Shown here: piece after piece, positions 1-14,300 of the stretch
Numbering within the stretch: the stretch's first letter is position 1
Layout of the letters: the number at the start of each line of letters is the position of its first letter
Source of the DNA: Rhynochetos jubatus
Taxonomy: Eukaryota; Chordata; Aves; Eurypygiformes; Rhynochetidae
Assembly: GCA_027574665.1 (NCBI GenBank)
Contig: CM050690.1
Span: 35,558,357-35,622,356, forward strand
Direction of reading: 5' to 3'
Length of the DNA stretch: 64,000 nucleotides
Notes under the pieces: model-generated
What the model saw: only the letters and a program-made list of their open reading frames with translations
What the model was told of the DNA's origin: nothing
Databases searched by the model: none
Position numbers and translations under genes: made by a program

Positions 1-1235
1 GTCTACAGGATTCCCAGGTAATTTTCTGCCAAGCTGGTTGGCTCCCAGCCTGTTCTGATGTATGTGGTTATCTCTCTTCAGGTGCAGGACTTTGCCTTCC
101 TCTTTGTTGAACTTCACAAGATTCCTGTTTTCTCATTTCTCCACCATGCTGAGGTCCCTCTGGATAGCAGCACAACCATCTGCTCTTTGAGCCATGCCTG
201 CTACTCTTGTATCATCTGCAAACTTGCTGAGGGTTTACTCATAATCTAAATTGTTAATGAAGATGTAAAATTATATTGGTCCCTGGATCAATCCTTAGTA
301 TTCTACTCCATCAGCAACTAGTATCCAGCTGAACTTTACCACTGATCCATAGCCTTCTGAGACCAGCATTTTAGCCTGATCTTCTTCCAACAACAGTGTG
401 TCTTCCATGCTTCAGGCTTTTACCCAGGTTTCAGGGGACTTAGGTTAAAAGTCATTGAGTAGCTCAGGCTTTTCCATGTCCTTCATCACCAGGGACCCCC
501 ACCCCATTCAGCAAGATGCCTGTATTTTTACTGCTGATGTACCTGTGGAAATCCTTCTTGCTCTTCATATCCCTCACCACATTCAACTGCAGGTGGGCTT
601 TGACCTTCCTAACCTCATCCCTGTGTGCTTGGACAGTGTCTTTCTATTCCTTCTGAGTTACCTGACCCTGTCTCCAGCTCTTCAATGCTTACTTTTTATG
701 TCTGAATTTGTCCAGGAGTAGGTTGGTTTTTTTCATCCATGCAGGCCTCCTATGGCCTTTACTTGATTTTCTGCTTGTTAGGATGGATCATTCTTGAATT
801 TTGAGGATGTGAGCCTTGGAAATCAACCAGCTTTCCTTGACTCCTCTTCCTCCAGCTTTGTGTACTGTGGGATTCTTCTAAGCAGGTCCCTGAAGAGGTC
901 AAAGTCTGCTTTCCTGAAGTCCAGCATTGTGATCCTGGGTTTTGCCATGTTTTCTCCTTTTGGGATCCTGAACTTCCCCATCTCAAGTCCACTGTGGCCA
1001 AGGCTGCCCCTGACCTGTATATACCTCTTAATTCTTCCTTCTTCCTAAGTGTGAAGCCCAGCAGAACATCTTTTGTTGGCTCAATTACCTGCCAGAAGCT
1101 TGTCACCAGTGCCATCCAGAAACCTCCTGACTGTTTGTGCATTGCTGGATTGTACTGCTCCAGCAAGTGTTGGTGTGGTTGTGAGATTCAGGACCTGTGA
1201 ATGTGAGGCTTCTGCCAGTTGTCTGAAGAAGAGAC
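1..1235 (-). mobile_element. CR1-type LINE ORF2 remnant, decayed, cut by window start
   Basis: Read on the minus strand, 1235 to about 430 resembles the CR1 segment between endonuclease and reverse transcriptase (context like DFDLFRDLLR, then KKDFHRYIS-type residues and KAEL-like blocks). From about 330 to 1 it resembles the late reverse-transcriptase part, with a Phe-Ala-Asp-Asp reading at 222-211. The RT core between them is missing, so there is a large internal deletion. Stops and frameshifts are frequent. Assigned to the CR1 clade from recalled family sequence; the subfamily is unknown. Confidence 0.75.
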
Positions 1236-4200
1236 AACTGTTTGCTATAGGTTTTATCTTGTTTAATTTCTTATGTTTTAAACTAATTTGACTTATGGGT
1301 GCTAATAATAGCTATAGTTGTTAATTCATTGTTGGTTGGTTGTTGATTCTGGTGTTTGGGTTTTTTTCCTGACTAATGTTTTTCTCCCACTTTCCCTCTT
1401 ATGATTTTGTTATGATTCATTAGCTGTGATGATATTTTCCCTGTGATTTGGTTGTCGTTCTACTAAATTTGGCATTTATGTACCCCAATTACCTTAACTT
1501 CTAATGGGAAAAAATGAGCATAATTATGGCACATTAACTAATTTATGCCATGCTTTCTGGAGTCTCCCTGAAGTCTCAGTGTTGGTTGCAGATTCAGCTG
1601 TTAGCCATTTTTCATATGGCATTCTGCCGTTGGCAGAAATGGGAGTATGCTGGCCTTGAAATCCTAGTGCTGTTGTTTCAGGAATAGGAGTAAATGGAAA
1701 CAGAGACAAATTTTGTCTTGTACAGGCCTATAGAAGATACAGCAGAGGCCAGTGATTCAACAGTTTTCTTCTTTTCCATTGATGGTTGTAGATTATTTCA
1801 ATATTTTCTCTCATGTCTCGGGTGTGCCGATGAGAACAGCCCTTATTTTCAGCCATTTTCTGTCAGGTGGAACAAGTGTCTCTCATTTCCATGTACACCT
1901 TAGCCTCCCCTTCCCCTTCCTTCGCCATCTCTCCTGTGGGGATCCATCACTGTGTGCTGTATGCCATTTTTTGTTTGTAAACCAGGATTTGGCAAAACCC
2001 AAGATGGAATCCAGACTACTTCTTGCAAGACACGATAGATTTGATTTCAAGTTGTACGGCTTTTATTAACTTAATAACATGGTACTTTTGCTTTTATTTT
2101 GACCAGGACTGGTATCTGACAACTTGTTGCACCGTTACTTAGTCTACTGGTGTGCCCTTTCTTACAACATTTTCTCAACAATTCAAGGTTTTTAAAAATG
2201 GGTTGTTTTCTGCCATGTGATCTATGTAGCCAACTATTTTAGGATGGAATTCTCAGGCTCGATGACTTTAAAATGTTTATAGCCAATGAATGTTTTCAAA
2301 TATAATCCTTGGTTCTTAATTACCTGGAAATTGTTTATTGCACAGGTAAACCATCTGGATTATTTTAAAATACAGAACAGAAATAAACAATGAATAATTT
2401 TGCCTTTCATACAATATTGATAGTTAACCATCTCTTTCTGGAAATGGGATTATACCATTGACATTATTTCTTCTGTTCCTAATTTACATCAAACATGTTT
2501 GTTTTACTGACCTTATAACTGACAATACAGATTTATTTCAGCAGCCGTTAGCTTCCCTTATCCATTTCCTGCACTTTACAATTTCAGTTTTATTATCATT
2601 TATTTCCTCCTTTTAACATTAATTGAATTATTTTTGTTCTTTCTGATTGTTACTCCTAAATGCAGTTCTCAATTGCTTAGACAAATATGACAGGAATATA
2701 AGGAGTTATGCCAAATACAGCATTTGTTATAAGTTCTGATTTTAGTTATATAGTTTTCTCTGAACATTTTTCTTTCCAATGATTTTTCTTATTGCTTTTT
2801 ACATTAGGAAATTCTGAATAAAAAATTATGTACAATTACTTGTTGGGACTGTGCTCTGTATTCCCATATCGAATACAAGTGTGTCACAATAACTGGTCTT
2901 TAAGCAACCACTAGTTTCCATTCTAGTAATTCATTAACTTTTATTCATTATAATGTTATAAAAAGTGGAGGTATTTACTGTATTGTGCAACACCTTTGCC
3001 TTTAACTTCTGTAATATTAATAAATGTGATGATTTGGTGCTCATTGCATGAAAGGTCCTGCATGTCACCTAAGTCTCTTGAAGGCCCTCAGTTTTAATTT
3101 TTACCCATTACAGACAAAGTTTTTGAAAAATGAGTTACTTTGTCATCCAGTTTGATCTGGAGCTAACATGATTTTTGTTCCTCACATAATGCGTATTGTT
3201 GCATTCTGTAAAGGAAAATTTGGGCAATCCTTCACATTTCATCCTGAGTTTCAATAGAAGTTGCACTGCTTACTCTTATTAGTATCCTATGTTGCTAGTT
3301 TTGGCATATCAGAAATCCTACAATTTTAAGTGGAATGAAAATAAGATTGGGGACCTAGACTAAATTAAAGTAATTTATGTATGCAGTCACACAATAAAAT
3401 AAGAAGTCCTGCTAGAGGAATCAGCAGGCACAGATTTTGCAAATGTGGGCCAACAGTTACATCAGAACTATTGATATTCACCAATTACTGGGTATTTCTT
3501 GGTATAAATTACCTCAGTTCATATACCTCGTGAAATGAACTCTTGAATGCCGAAACAGCTGATCTGAGACTGGGATTCTGTTTTGATTCATGGCTTCTCA
3601 TTTTCATTCTCAACAGTAGGCAAAACCTATTGCTGTCCTCAGAAATTGCTCTTATTTTTCTATTCACAGTAAATAGTTTATGACACTTTTAAGGTAAAGC
3701 AGTTATTATACTTTGACTTTAACAAGCTTCCAAAACTTTTGAGTATGACAATAGCAGTATTATGTCTGGTCTAAATAAATTATTCGAGCTTTCACAGGGG
3801 AAGGTGAACATCAGAATGGAATAAATAAGCAGAGACAAAAAATGTTCTTTCATCAAGTGTAGTATATAAAGATTATTTTCAAATGTCACTGTGTAACTAA
3901 GGAGTAACGTTTTTCATCAAGTGACAATATCATACTGAATAGCATTAAAACCTTTAAAGGATTTTTTGCCTGTAGAAGGCACAGAGGAAATGTGTGTGAT
4001 TGAATTTCCTTATTTGTTTGGAGTGCATTGGTCTTTGCTTATGAAGTAATCCAGGTTCATCTCTAGTTCATACTGTATTCTAATAATGGATTCATTAGTA
4101 GAAAAACACACTGTGCACATATATTGTGGGTCTAATTCTTTAAAAGAAGTCTTTAAATAAATTATTTTCAATGTATTATGTCATCCAAACAATGGAATAG

Positions 4201-6904
4201 AAATATGTCTTTGTACTTCTTTGTGTATCATATTAACATGACTTTCTTTTTTGTAGGAAGGCAGATTCAGATTGCAGATTATTGTTACCTAAATGATGAG
4301 TGGCCAATCAGGCTGGGGCTCCATCATCGTCAGTGTTTCACTCTTTACTTTTGTCGTGATGAGAAACAACAGCTTACTGAGAAGGGGTTAGTTCTTTCAT
4401 CATTGCAGTGGGTCTTTTAAGGCAATGCAAGGTTTTGTGAGGCAAAATTCTTCTGTTTTCAGAAATGTTTTATGGTTTGTGTGCTGATATATTTTTGATT
4501 TTTAAAAAATGTGCCCTTCTTCTACTACAAATACATTCCAGGAAAGATTTATTCCACCTAAACGTCTGCTTCTTTTTTTCATCCAAATTTTTAGTATGCT
4601 TAAAAAATACTTGTATAACATATGATTATCTCTTTTCTTCCATTTGTTGCATTTATTTGTTGCCTCACATCTCAGTACTTAAATTTAAGCTGTTTGTGGC
4701 AGGCAGGTTCTTTTCTATTTTGTACATTATCTGGAAAAGTGATGGTAACACTCTAGGAATAGTGAATTGTGGTGCAATAAAATGTTTGATGATAGTTATA
4801 AAAACTATTCAGATACAATCCCGATGAATTTTATCTTAAGTATGTTATATAATGATATTGAACAACTGTACAGAGGCTTACCTTTTCAAAGAAGTGTCCT
4901 AATGACAACCTATTACTGCTACCCTTATTTTACGGAAAGTGAGAAAACTGAATTAAAGAAGCTCTAGCTTTGTGAGGCATATGTGAGTAAAATTAAGAAC
5001 TTATGTTCACATTTCCTCTATTAATTTCTTGTACTTCACATCTAATTATTTTGCCAATTTATTTTACCTTAATTGGGAAAAAAATGGCATATTAATATAT
5101 TTCACATTCTAATTGTACTTTGATATTGTCAGCAACTACACTTCCTTATTTATGTAGGCCTAAGGAGTGAATTTGCTGTAGTGTTTCATACAAAGACATG
5201 AAGGCCCACATATATTTTACATGAACGTGTTTTCGAAATGTCAAGACCCTATGACAAGATTAATTTTTATGAGACAAGCACCTCAAATCGACGTTTCTTA
5301 TCAATAGAAAGATGGCAGAAAGTACCTGTTAGTTTATTAAAGCTCTGTTACACTGAGCTGAAATAGTGACCTTTCCTCGTGTTTGTGTCACACATTAGGC
5401 TTTCAGAGAAAAATGCAGACATCAATTAACTAACTTTGCAGCACTCCTGCTAAGGTACATAATTCTTATATTGGTTTTACAACTGAGGCAAAGAACAAAT
5501 AAATTGGATGTATGAGACTAACCACGGGGACAGCTTTTTCTCTTACCTGCACTTTTTACATGGCAAAGTAACTGAGAGTGTTCCTGGTTCATACCATTAT
5601 AAACATGAGGATCCTGAGTTACAAATAATTAGTTATGTAAAACAATTTTGATGCCAATAAAACCTACCTCCTTATCTGAAGAGCGTTCAAAAGCCCAGAG
5701 TCAGGGAGTGGGACTTATGAAGCTTTCCCACTAATGGAAGGGAAAGTGTGCTGAAGGACCTGTAATAAATCTTTAGGGTGTGGTTTTTAAACCCCGTTCT
5801 CCTTCTAACAAATGCAACCAGTGTAAGATTGATACAGTGCTCATCAGTATGTCAAGATTATTTAACAGAAAAATATAGAAAAGTAAACGTCATCCATAGC
5901 TAAGACTTCATCTGACTAAGAAAATACATTTCAGTGTCTGCTTTATTGAAATCAATTAATTAAACATGAGCATAATGTAGAACTGGGGGGCTTATACCTA
6001 TAATGGCTTTCCAGAGAAGTGTCTCAGAATGTAGAAGATGACAAGGAGAATTTGGTATTTTGAAACACATATTATTAGGAGCTGTTTTGTGCAATTTGAG
6101 TATATTTACTAACAAGATGATAGTCACATATTTCCAGATGAGATGTAGCTAGAGATTTTTATCAATAGTTAAAAGAAGTCATTTTACATAAGCAGTAATA
6201 AAAGGAAGATTAAGGAAAAATGATGTTATATTAGGTGAACTAGGAAAGTGATTGATAGACAATGTGGAAGAAATATCTATGTCATTGTTTGAAGGTAATT
6301 ACAGTCAGCTGGATATAATCATTGGTAATGGGGAGTTGCTCAGCACCTTGTAGGGAAGAAACAGGTTAGATAATATTTACCTATCTTAGATGTTTGCAAT
6401 TGACTGGGCCTTGTGTGTTTCCTCCTGTGTTATTGCTCTTAAAGAACAGGCAGGTGAAACCTCAGTCATTAGTGTAAGCATTTATCAAAGTGGAGGAAGA
6501 GGTACTGGAAGACTTTAAAAGCCCTTAAATAGTGTTTATCTTTGAAAGGAAGAAAAAGAAGGAAGCCAAGAATTTTGGTGTGCTAAGAATAACTTTCATT
6601 CCTAGAGAAATTTTCAGATAAATAATCGATTTTCACTATTAATAGTAAAGAAAAAAAAAAAGTAAAAGGTAATAGCTACCCTTTTCCAATCAATCTAACA
6701 TCTTTCTGAGATATGCTAACAGAGAGGGTAAGAACAGGAGATACCAATAGGGTTTTGGCACTGTTCTCCATGTTGTTCTCACAAGCCATTAAGGAAAACA
6801 TGCTAGCTGTAAATATCTGCACATGGATGAAAAAATGTTTGGAATCTGTTTCAAGAGTAGACAAAAGTGATTCGATTTCAATATAGAGAGAATGTTCTGA
6901 GTTC
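1236..6904. other. AT-rich intergenic DNA, no supported gene
   Basis: No exon-like open frame, RNA gene or clear repeat seen apart from short A/T runs. The open frames here (for example 4178-4420 and 4465-4827) have low-complexity hydrophobic translations typical of AT-rich non-coding DNA. Confidence 0.6.
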
Positions 6905-7065
6905 TTCACAGTCTTTGTTCTTGGTCCTCTATTGTTGAGAGTTTTCAGTGATGATCCTTACGATGCTGTAGGTGGTTTGTTCCTTGCATTTGCTGTTGAC
7001 ACCAAACTGAGGGGCTGTGCCAGGGCTTTGCCAGCCAGGATTAGATAAAAACATTTGAATTTTAT
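6905..7065 (+). mobile_element. Old CR1 reverse-transcriptase fragment
   Basis: The plus strand reads like the CR1 stretch LGPLL-(N)IF-x-DD followed by a (F)A-x-D-T-K-L-R-G block. The second part is TTTGCTGTTGACACCAAACT near 6988-7007, where the catalytic Asp-Asp has become Val-Asp. Flanking similarity fades quickly. Short and diverged, so moderate confidence. Confidence 0.5.
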
Positions 7066-8833
7066 CAGCAGCGTCATGCTGCTGCACAAAAGGTGAAGAA
7101 CAAAGAAACCCAATAGTTTCTGACATCTTGACAGTTGGAATCTCAGAGCTGCTACTGCTTATCGTTGTGGTGGAAGATGTACCAAAAAACAGGACAAAAA
7201 GTAGTGTTATATACTGATACTTCATACACAAATGAGTAAATGTGCAGTTGCCCATATACAGTACTAGATAAATTATTTTACATGCTTCTTATGTGTATTA
7301 AACCCAAAATAGGTAGCCTGTCCTAGGTACCAGCCAAGTCTAGTGAATAAATCCTTTAGCAGCAAACCCAAAGTGTCTGGTAAAAGTATCTTCTAATTAG
7401 ATTGTCAGTTACATAAATTATTTTTCTTCAGACCATTAGCTGTGGCTGAACACTCCCTAATGAGAGCATTGGGTTGAATAACAGAATTATTCTAAAACAT
7501 AGAGGATTACTAGGAGTAATTAAATTAATTTATGCAGCACTTCATCTTTTGTGCAATAACCATTTCATTATATGCCCTTTTCTGTAAGTTTCAGACCAAT
7601 GGATTGAAAAAAATCTTTTCTACTAAAACAGTTATGAGATATGTTTACTAGCATTTAGTAGGTTTTTATTTAATGGCAATAATAATTCTCAATTCTGGTG
7701 CTGGAAAGTTATTGTTTTATGAAGTTTGGACCACATACTCTTTCAGTTTTTTCTGCTCAATGTCCATTTAATATAGCTACGTTTCAGACCAAACACAGCT
7801 TCCATTACCAGCAATAGAAAGGATATGTGTGAGACAGGTTGTTCCTTTCCTCTTCATTTATAGACTTTGAGGTTCATCTTAAGTTTGTATGTGGTCTTCA
7901 CAATGTTTTATAGGAAGTCTGAAAGAACCTGACTGGTTGTTCTTCTGTATAGGGACTTGTTCCTTCATATGCATCAGAAACTGTGACCTGGCTATAAGGT
8001 CACTTTTGAACTGACTCCAGGCCTGGGTTATTTGGATTTCTTCTTTCAATGTTTCTCTTTCAACATTGTTTATTCAGTGGCTTCTCATTTTCTTAGCCGG
8101 CAGTAAAAAGAAAGGAAACAGGAATATATATGGAAGAATAAGGAAAACATTGATCAGCAGCACTTAGTCCAGTATGCATGTCTTTACTTCCAGTGGCAAA
8201 AGTTACCAATGGAGGAAGGGACTTGCAGCTAAAACTAACCAGGAGATGACAAGAAATGTCTTATGTCATTAATTTTCAGTCAAGGCACTGAAACTGTGTT
8301 ATGGGAACTCCTGAGTATGTCACAGACTTCTTGTGCTATCTTAATGAACCTTCTCAAGGAGAAGCGAGGACTCAAGAATTCCCAAATTCATCTCTTTGGT
8401 TCAGTTTTTTTTTTATTTTCTGATAATGGGGCTGATAATGACACTTCTGCTTTCAGAGGTCACTGAGAAGATGTGCTTACTTGCCAAGTGTTCTGATAAC
8501 ACAGTCATAGAAAATACAAAACTATCTTGGTAGATGAGTAGAAGAAGCATGTTAATTAAAATTATGTATAATTTTAGATTTTGTTAATATATCTATTATG
8601 TGAGACGTGAAAGCAAGAGAAAGAAAGGTGCCTAAAATATTTAACTGGTGTCCAATAAGCCAATTCCATAGAAACATTTAAATTATAATGACTAGTGATT
8701 TGAAGATTTAGGTGAACCATTAATAGGTAATTGATTTTAAAATCATACAAAATAGAATAGACATCTGTCTCAGCGCTTTATTGCAGAGTAACTTTCTTGA
8801 AGAATAAGTATCAATCTTCTATCGATTAGCACA
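7066..8833. other. Intergenic DNA, no supported gene
   Basis: Nothing recognised. The longer open frames at 6929-7255 (minus) and 8263-8466 (plus) have no domain or codon signature that I can identify. Confidence 0.55.
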
Positions 8834-10110
8834 ATCATAGAATCACGGAGTCATAGAAGAATGCGGGTCAGGAGGGATTTTTAAAGTTCATGTAGTCCAA
8901 CCCCCCTGCAATGGGCAAGGACATCTTCAACTAGATCAGGTTGCTCAAAGACCCGTCCAACCTGACCATGAATGTTTCCAGGGACAGGGCATCTACCACC
9001 TCTGTGGGCAACCTGTTCCAGTGTTTCACCACCTTAATTATAAAAAAATTTTTCTTTATATATAATCTCAATCTACTCTCTTTTCATTTAAACCCATTAC
9101 CCCTTGTTCTATCACGACAGGCCCTGGTTTTGTCCTCATCTTTCTTATAAGCTCCTTTTAAGTACTAAAAGACTGCTAGAAGGTCTCCCTAGAATCTTCT
9201 CTTCTTCAGGGAGAATAACCCCAACTCTCTCAGCCTTTCCTCACAGGAGACGTGCTCCAACACTCTAGTCATTTTTGTGGCCCTCCTCTGGACCTGCTCC
9301 AACAGCCCCATGTATTTCCTGTGCTGAGGATTCCAGGGTTGGATGCAGGACTCCAGGTGGGGTCACCAGAGCAGAGTAGAGGGGGAGAATCACCTCCCTT
9401 GACCTGCTGGTCATGCTGCTTTTGATTTAGCCCAGGATACAGTTGACCTTCTGTGCTGTGGGCACACACTGCTGGGTCACATACAGCTTTTCATCCACCA
9501 GTACACCCATGTCCTTCTTGGTAGGGCTGCTTTTAATCCCTTCATCCCCACCTGTATTGACACCAGGGCTTGCCCTGACCCAGGTGCAGACCCTTGCACT
9601 TGGCTTTGTTGAGCATCATGGGGTTCGCATGGGCCCAGTTCTCGAGCTTGTTCAGGTCCCTCTGAATGGCATCCTGTCCTTCAGGCATGTCAGCTGCACC
9701 ACTCAGCTTGGTGTGGTTTGCAAACTTGCTGAGGGTGCATTCGATCCCACTGTCTATGTGATGAAGACACTAAACAGTACTGGTCCCAGTATGGACCCCT
9801 GAGAGACACCACTTATCGCTGATCTCCATCTAGACATTGAGCCATTCACCACTACCCTCTGTAGGTGACCATCCAATCAAATCCTTATCTGCCCAACACT
9901 CCACCCATCAAATCTGTGTTTCTCCAATTTAGAGAAAAGGATGTTGTGACGGACCATGTCAAAGGCCTTACAAAAGTCCAGATAGACAACATCTGTAGCT
10001 CTTCCCTCGTCCACTGATGCAGTCACTCTGTCAGAGAAGGCCACTAGGTTGGTCAGGCAGGACTTGCCATTGGTGAAGCCATGATGGCTATCTCAAATCA
10101 CCTCCCTGTC
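8834..10110 (-). mobile_element. CR1 LINE, 3' part (late ORF2 plus 3' region), 5'-truncated
   Basis: Begins on the plus strand with the inverted CR1 terminus (AATCATAGAATCAC, GTCATAGAAG) and runs through the usual 3' region into late reverse transcriptase to about 10110. At 9724-9710 on the minus strand the catalytic FADDT reads FANHT, so the copy is dead. 5' truncation near 10110 is typical of target-primed reverse transcription. Confidence 0.9.
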
Positions 10111-11332
10111 AAAATAAGGTTTTATCTTCTCTTTGGAAATCTGTTTTTATTGTGTCTTATAGAGAAATTATTTGTGGCACCATGGTAAAGTTCTTGGCAT
10201 TTACAATTTCTTTCATGCTACAGGAATGAATAAGCTTCAGAGCTGGGGTTGGAATAAATCAGTTGCCAAGGGGACAGAATGTCAAGCAGAGGAAAACCAC
10301 AGGGGATATCTGAGTGAGGCAGTCACATAATACCTGGCTGCAGTCTTCAGACACTGGCATTCAGTGGGTTGTAACCAGGTGAAAAAAATGGACTTACAAA
10401 TGACTTCAGATTGCTTTGTGAGGAGCGGTTAGGGGCAGCCTCTGAATATGATTATCAGCTGTGAACCTGCCTTCTGTTCAGAGGACACAAAGGAGTTCAG
10501 GTCCCAGAGGCTTCAGTGCACCAAAGGTGGTTGGGATGTGGGGTTTAACAGGCTGAACAGGAGACTGATGAAGAGTCAAACCCAGGTGCTGGCTATCTTT
10601 ACACACACTGTAAATACTCATGGTTTGTCTATAGGAGTGTGATGAGGGCTGTCACAGCAAGAACTAACTAAAGATAAACTGTGAGTGGCCTGAGAGAGTA
10701 ATTGCCCACCACTGTTAGTGCATTGCTGACACCTGATAAGTCCTTGTTATCAGGAGATAGAATTGGAAGCTACACATTTCAATTTACCGTCTGTAAACTG
10801 ATGTCTGTAGCTACTGTACTACCTACTCCTCATACCTGAGAACAGCAATTCTGCAGGCTCAGGAGAGGCAAATAAAAGGAATCCAGAATTAATTACAATT
10901 AATTTATTTCAAGTTGAATTAAAACTTCTTTAAACTTCTCTCCGGATTTTTTAACTCTTAAAAATGATAGAACCAAATATGAATCCACAAGCTTCTTCCA
11001 GTTTATAATTTTATTTGTAACAGTAGATGAAGAAAACAAATGTGATCTTTACTATGTATTATTTTGTTGTCAAGAACAGTGGCTTTAATTAATGAACAAG
11101 TTATTCTGCCCTTGAATGTAGAGAACAAGGACATTGCTATAGTATTACACTGAGGTATAACAACTTCATCTCATGCTGAAGTGAACCTCGGCTGCAGTTA
11201 AACACATCAATAAACAGCTAGAGTTTTGCCAAGCTGTTCCCTATTCACACCTACAAAAATATTAAGTTTTGCACCATATAAAAACATGTACCTAAACACA
11301 CACACAAGGTAATGCAAACAGACAGGTGTTTG

Positions 11333-11345
11333 TTTTTTTTTTTTT
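11333..11345. repeat. Poly-T run with nearby CA repeat
   Basis: A run of 13 T, about 25 bases after a short (CA)n at 11296-11306. Simple-sequence DNA. Confidence 0.8.
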
Positions 11346-14300
11346 CACATCTACGTGTATACTTTATATGTAAAAAATATGTAGTATTCTAAGTATGTAA
11401 GCCTCTATGTATATACCTATGTATTTTGTAAATGTGTTGCTAGAATCCAATTGAAAAGAACAATCTTCAGTGTCATAAAATAATTTTTAATTGTGTGGAT
11501 ATAAAAACAAGGATGGGGAGTTGTACTTTAATAATAGCTGCAGGATAAAAATTGCATTTTGAAAATTCTTTCTTGCTTAGGGAAGTAAACTTTGCAAAGC
11601 CCTTCCTCTAGAATCCTTCAGTAATAAATTTGCTTGTTCTTTTTATATCTAGATATTGAATGTAACAAGCTGTGGTGGTCCTGTACTGAGAGGAGGGTTA
11701 GGGAATCTTTGGTAAACAGCTTATTTCTGTGGATAAGTAGCTGGGCAGGATCTACTGATCTAGGAATCGTTTCTCTAGCAGAAGCTTCTTTATGGTTAAA
11801 TGTTTTAGGAAAAGGTAAAAATCAGTCATACTGTTGTGCACTATTGAAGTCCACATGCGTATCTTACTTGTTCAAATGTCTGCTGTATACATCTGGTCCT
11901 TGGTTCTCACCTGTACCAGGGCTCTAGTCATTTTGCACAGGAGTGTTTGGTTCCAGAGAACAAATCTTTACTCTTACTTTTCCAGCTCTAAAATACATGT
12001 ACACCTTTGGGAATAGGAGCTATCTGCGAGTAGCTCTGAGTTCAGGGGTGCAGCTCCCTTGTGTACATCTTTACTGCACAATGCCAATACAGGCTTCATG
12101 CTTAGAGGACAGGAATCAGGAATAACAAATGTTCTCTAGGGTTGAAGGTTTTCAATGCCTTTTGGGTTGGTTGTGTCCAGTTTCCATGCCCTGTATGCCT
12201 CCTCAGTAGTGGATAGGAGTTAGAATAAATTAATCCTATCCTCTGAAGCCAGCGAAATTTTGTGGGATTTGGTTTTTTTTTTGCTTGTTTATTTCTTCCA
12301 AGACTGGACAAATAGCCATTACTTTTTACATTTCGTTTTTCAGGGTTTTTGTGCTAATAGATGCCAGATTACTACTGGTGCTTTAAATATCCTGGTTGAA
12401 AAGGGCAGTAAAAAATAACTTCCATTCAAATGACCTCATGCAATGATATTACCAGTTTATTGTGACAATGCAGTTCTTTTTGGCTTCATGGCAGCTAATG
12501 TGTTGAGCTATCTCAATAAAGGTGTGCACATAGACTGTGCTTATATTGGAAGGTGGGTAGTAATACAAATTTGAGGAAAAGTTTTCATAACAGTTCCCCA
12601 AATGGGGACGTAGCTGCTGCAACACTGTGCTTGCTTGGCAAAACATTAAAATGGTATCCAACGCAGAGTAACACCTGGTGATAACCTAGAGGTTTTGACA
12701 GCAGGGTTGTGTTTAGCTGAGTGTATTAATCATTGCAGCTAGTTGGAGGTGTGATTTTCCCACTCCAGAGACACATGACTATATGAGAAATTTTAAGTGT
12801 AGATCAACCCTTGAGATGAGTAAGTGACTTGGCCTAGAGTTTGAGATAAGTCAAGAGATAAAGCAAACCCCTGTTTCCCCTACTCTCTGGTGTCTCTGGT
12901 AGACCATTTGCCTCCCTTGCACTCTTCTTACATCCACTTCTGAGGGGCTGGGGTTCATTCCAGCCGTGTTTATGAGTTACACATTCAAACTACACAAACA
13001 CAGTCATAGCATGAATCAGTTCTGCTTGGGTATGTCACTATCAAGCTGTTCAGATTTAAGACTGCACACATTTTTCCCTAAGAGGATCAGGAGCTGTAAC
13101 ACAACTAATAAAACTGGAAGAGTAGAACTGAATGTATGAATGGCTTATTTCCTGGCTTTATACAATTTCAGTTGTTTGATATGCCGTGTAACAACCTCAA
13201 TATCATCCTAACTGAATTTTGTGTTTGGGAGTTTATAACAGGCATTAGATTTGAGTGATTAGCTAGGAAAAAAGTCAAACCCTGTGGAATATAAAGAGTT
13301 TGTTAACAGTAAGAGCTATGTTAACATTATATTTTGGAAATAAAGCAACAAGACGCATGAGAATGAGACAAGATGAGGTAATTTTTGCAATGATTTGGTG
13401 TTTATATATTTTTTATCATACACAAGTCTAGGAAGTAGAGTGACAATACTGTGAATCTCTGTGTTACATGTATATTGCTAATTAAAAGCCATTTTTTTTT
13501 TTACATAAGATATCTTGGCAGTAAGGTAGGATGCATGTGTCACCCTGTCACAAAAGGAAATCTTGGTTATGTGGTTACAAAACGATACACAGAAAAATCA
13601 AGAGCATGAATGGTGACATTTTGTAACTACCAAGACAAAGGCATACTCAGAAGCAGTACCCCTGGTGTGTCACTGAACATCTTTCTAATACATGGAATCA
13701 GAAAACAGGAAGATCTGCTGGTTTGGTTTGCATGTGTGTGTTTTTAGCTTTCTATTTGCTATTGTTAACAAGTGTGATGCAAAGGATGGAGAAGCTCAGC
13801 CAGATGAGCCTCATTTCTGTTTTGTTTTTAGTCAGCAGCCAGTTCATTTCCTCAGATGTTTGCTTGGGGTGGGGTCAGGATAAAATAATAATTTTGAATG
13901 AAGTTAAGGCTTGTGTAGATGTCGATGTAAGTTTCTTCTGAAATGTAGTGAAGTTTTAGGCAGAAACCTTGTCTGACTGGAGAGGAGGCAGACAATCTAA
14001 TAGCTCAGACAGTCACATTTTTGTCCAGCAGTAAATTTCTTACTGTGATTTTGAGGAATATTGGCAATGCTGCTCTCTAACCATTTTCCTAATAGGGAGT
14101 TTGTTCAACTACTTCAGAATGTCCTCAGTGTACAGCTAGGGGCTTGGATGAATTAAAATTTCATCATGAAATCCAGACTTGACTTCACTGCTCACCTGAT
14201 ATCGGGAGACAGGAATGTTCTCTGGTGGCTTGGGCAATGGGGGAAAATACTGGCAACGGTCAGTCTCGTGAGTCACCTGAATGCAGCCTTTGAACTGAGA

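Noticed and set aside
4178..4420. 80-codon plus-strand frame following a T-rich TTTTTTGTAG acceptor-like site
   Set aside because: Considered as an exon, but no matching donor and partner exon, and no recognisable protein similarity.
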